64,000 nucleotides of DNA from Cronobacter malonaticus LMG 23826 (GTDB lineage: Bacteria; Pseudomonadota; Gammaproteobacteria; Enterobacterales; Enterobacteriaceae), in assembly GCF_001277215.2 (NCBI RefSeq), contig NZ_CP013940.1:558001-622000 (forward strand), read 5' to 3'. Positions within the stretch are counted from its first letter, which is position 1; every line of letters begins with the position of its first letter. The notes below the pieces were generated by a model. The model did no database searches. It was not told the origin of the DNA and saw only the letters and a list, made by a program, of their open reading frames with translations. The position numbers and the translations under genes are program-made. Shown here piece after piece: positions 60,961 through 64,000 of this stretch.

Positions 60961-61704
60961 ATGTCCGTTGCACTTATCACCGGCGCGAGCCGCGGCATTG
61001 GCAAAGCGACGGCGCTGCTGCTGGGCGCGCAAGGCTACACCGTGGCGATCAATTATCTGCATAACGCCGCGGCGGCGCAGGAAGTTGTTGAGCGCATCGT
61101 GGCGAGCGGCGGACGTGCGTTTGCCATTCAGGCCGATATCAGCGACGAGCCGCAGGTGATGTCCATGTTCCGTGAGATTGATGAGCGAGGCGAGCCACTG
61201 CGCGCGCTGGTTAATAATGCGGGCGTGCTGTTTACCCAGTGCATGACGGAGAATCTGACGGCGGAGCGTATCAACAAGGTGCTGGCGACCAATGTAACGG
61301 GCTACTTTCTGTGCTGCCGTGAGGCCGTGAAGCGTATGGCGCATCATCATGGCGGGCAGGGCGGCGCGATTGTGAATGTGTCGTCTGCCGCCTCGCGTCT
61401 TGGCGCGCCTGGCGAATATGTCGACTACGCGGCATCAAAGGGGGCGGTGGATTCGCTCACCATTGGGTTGTCGCAGGAAGTGGCGGCGCAGGGTATCCGC
61501 GTCAACGGCGTGCGTCCGGGCCTGATTTATACCGATATTCATGCCAGCGGCGGCGAGCCTGGGCGCGTTGACCGCGTGAAATCCGTCCTGCCGATGCAGC
61601 GCGGCGGGCAGCCGGAAGAGGTGGCGGAAGCGATCGCCTGGCTTTTGAGTGATAAAGCCTCGTACGTGACGGGGAGTTTTCTCGATCTGGCGGGCGGGAA
61701 ATAG
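60961..61704 (+). CDS. ygfF: YgfF, short-chain dehydrogenase/reductase
   Basis: A 247-residue classical SDR. The NAD(P)-binding motif is TGASRGIG at residues 8-15, NNAG follows, catalytic Ser is in NVSSAAS and Tyr/Lys are in YVDYAASKG, so it should be active. The substrate is unknown. ATG 60961 follows AAAAAGGAGAGAAGT; the upstream open frame is not conserved. Product and length match E. coli YgfF, which also lies next to gcvP and bglA. Confidence 0.94.
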   Translation: MSVALITGASRGIGKATALLLGAQGYTVAINYLHNAAAAQEVVERIVASGGRAFAIQADISDEPQVMSMFREIDERGEPLRALVNNAGVLFTQCMTENLTAERINKVLATNVTGYFLCCREAVKRMAHHHGGQGGAIVNVSSAASRLGAPGEYVDYAASKGAVDSLTIGLSQEVAAQGIRVNGVRPGLIYTDIHASGGEPGRVDRVKSVLPMQRGGQPEEVAEAIAWLLSDKASYVTGSFLDLAGGK

Positions 61705-61738
61705 GGGCGTTTCAGGCGGGTATTAGGCGGATTTTTAA

Positions 61739-61814
61739 GGCGGGTGCGCTGCGCTTACCCGCCCTACGTCCAGCCAAACGCTATTTTAGGGTGGGTAAGC
61801 GTGGCGCACCCACC
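61739..61814. repeat. Inverted pair of 29-base REP-like palindromes between ygfF and bglA
   Basis: One inverted copy (61739-61767, GGCGGGTGCGCTGCGC... to CCCTAC) and one direct copy (61786-61814, with GGTGGGT and ACCCACC arms) are separated by 18 bases. The first differs at a single base from the copies at 17223 and 17277. This head-to-head pair is the arrangement of enterobacterial BIMEs. It lies between two convergent genes and could end both transcripts. Confidence 0.85.
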
Positions 61815-61864
61815 GAAATAGTCGCGCCTGCAAACCCGGCGCGACTATCCACGGTAACCTCACA

Positions 61865-63307
<1,443 letters not shown>

Positions 63308-63384
63308 TCATTAACAGAATAAGTAGAAGGGAATAATAACGATAAATTATCGAGGTTAAGGCGAGTCTAACAAAGGGAAGTGAA

Positions 63385-63420
63385 AAGTCACGCTATAACA
63401 AATAGCGTATGGCGTGACTT
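63385..63420 (-). other. Hairpin between the RpiR-family gene and bglA
   Basis: AAGTCACGC (63385-63393) pairs with GCGTGACTT (63412-63420). The inner CGCTAT (63391-63396) pairs with ATAGCG (63402-63407) and shares three bases with the outer arm, so two pairings compete. Read on the minus strand the outer stem is followed by TTTT. It may be the terminator of the regulator gene or an operator for it. Confidence 0.5.
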
Positions 63421-63447
63421 GTTACAAATGAAAAACAGGGTGTTTTT

Positions 63448-64000
63448 TTATGCGAGATTTTTCGCCAGCTTGCGGCCGAGCGTTTCGAGAATATAAATAA
63501 CAGGAATTTGCGTCGTAATATCATACACGCCCGCGATACGCGTTTGGGGGATATGCCAGGAAAGATTAAAGTCGGCAAGCTTCGCCAGAGAAGAATTCTC
63601 GTGGCTGGTGACAGAGAGCACTTTGCAGTTATGCAGGCTAAACTGGCTTGCAAAGCGCAGGATCTCTTCTGTCTCGCCAGACACCGACAGCACAATCGCC
63701 AGCGCATTTTTCGCCATATCACTGGTCACCGGGAAATAAGGGTCGTCAATATGGTTACTGAATTTCCCGACGTTTGAGAAAAAACGTGCGCCATATTTCG
63801 CAAGCGCACCGGAGGTTCCTGCGCCCACAAAAATAATACGCTCAGACTGTAAAATAATTTCCGTTGCCCGGTCCAGTAGAGCATCAAATTCTTCATTATT
63901 TACGCTTCGGAAAAAACTAATTATTTCGCTGGCGCCAAAATTGGCCTGCTGCGGTTCATTTTGTTCAAGATATAATTTAAAGCGTACGCGGAATTCAGAA
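63448..64000 (-). CDS. RpiR/MurR-family regulator, C-terminal SIS domain (5' end outside window)
   Basis: The minus-strand frame is open from the window edge to a stop at 63448, giving 183 residues. RIIFVGAGTSGALAKYGARFF and LSVSGETEEILRFASQFS are the sugar isomerase (SIS) motifs that bind phosphosugars. The N-terminal helix-turn-helix expected for this family lies beyond the window. It is 149 bases upstream of bglA on the same strand, so it is probably the local regulator of beta-glucoside use. E. coli lacks such a gene at this spot. The region is visibly more AT-rich than the rest. Confidence 0.83.
   Translation of the reverse strand, partial: SEFRVRFKLYLEQNEPQQANFGASEIISFFRSVNNEEFDALLDRATEIILQSERIIFVGAGTSGALAKYGARFFSNVGKFSNHIDDPYFPVTSDMAKNALAIVLSVSGETEEILRFASQFSLHNCKVLSVTSHENSSLAKLADFNLSWHIPQTRIAGVYDITTQIPVIYILETLGRKLAKNLA

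Overview
The window is a 64-kb stretch of an enterobacterial chromosome. It is GC-rich and densely coded. Gene content, gene order and protein sequences follow the Escherichia coli K-12 block from bglA to hemW, with parC, plsC, ftsP, mdaB, ygiN and parE joined on one side. The malonate decarboxylase operon, the GC-rich coding and the dispersed GGCGGGTAAGCG-type palindromes suggest a malonate-positive Cronobacter or a close relative. That genus assignment is an inference from recall; only the family level is firm. No rRNA, tRNA, insertion sequence, prophage or CRISPR array was seen.

Layout. 1-468: the 3' end of parE. 608-8742: a complete malonate decarboxylase locus, mdcABCDEFGH on the plus strand with the LysR-type gene mdcR converging on it. 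8924-12095: katG, then ygiN and mdaB on the minus strand. 12295-17002: parC, plsC, ftsP. 17082-17305: an array of palindromic repeats at what looks like a rearrangement junction relative to E. coli. 17328-20635 (minus): hemW, rdgB, yggU, yggT, yggS. 20651-21667: the PilT-like ATPase gene yggR. 21664-24677: a two-gene accessory insertion, a large FAD-dependent oxidoreductase with a divergent IclR-type regulator. 24837-32041 (all minus): ruvX, yqgE, gshB, rsmE, endA, sprT, galP, metK. 32696-35955: yqgB, speA, speB. 36064-40286: loiP, tktA and an orphan ADP-ribosylglycohydrolase gene. 40640-45199: epd, pgk, fbaA, mscS. 45345-50139: argO, yggE, argP, rpiA, serA. 50220-51387 (minus): fau, 6S RNA (ssrS), zapA. 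51549-55855: ygfB, pepP, ubiH, ubiI. 56278-60792: the glycine cleavage operon gcvTHP. 60961-64000: the SDR gene ygfF, bglA and a truncated RpiR-family regulator gene.

Functional themes. MdcA, C, D and E form the decarboxylase, MdcB and MdcG make and attach its special CoA-derived prosthetic group, MdcH primes it with malonyl groups, MdcF is the probable transporter and MdcR the regulator. SpeA and SpeB turn arginine into putrescine, next to MetK, which supplies S-adenosylmethionine. Epd, Pgk, FbaA, TktA and RpiA form a central-carbon cluster. SerA, GcvTHP and Fau link serine, glycine and one-carbon folate metabolism. ArgP sits close to its target gene argO.

Regulatory sites I can point to directly are a GalR/GalS operator with a CRP site at galP, a MetJ box array at metK, Cra and CRP sites at epd, a CRP site at serA, CTAAT motifs of GcvA type before gcvT, and perfect palindromes in front of mdcA and between the FAD oxidoreductase and iclR genes. 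The best candidates for something undescribed are the FAD-oxidoreductase/IclR pair with its discoidin-like C-terminal domain, the orphan ADP-ribosylglycohydrolase, and the palindromic repeat family that marks the ftsP-hemW junction.
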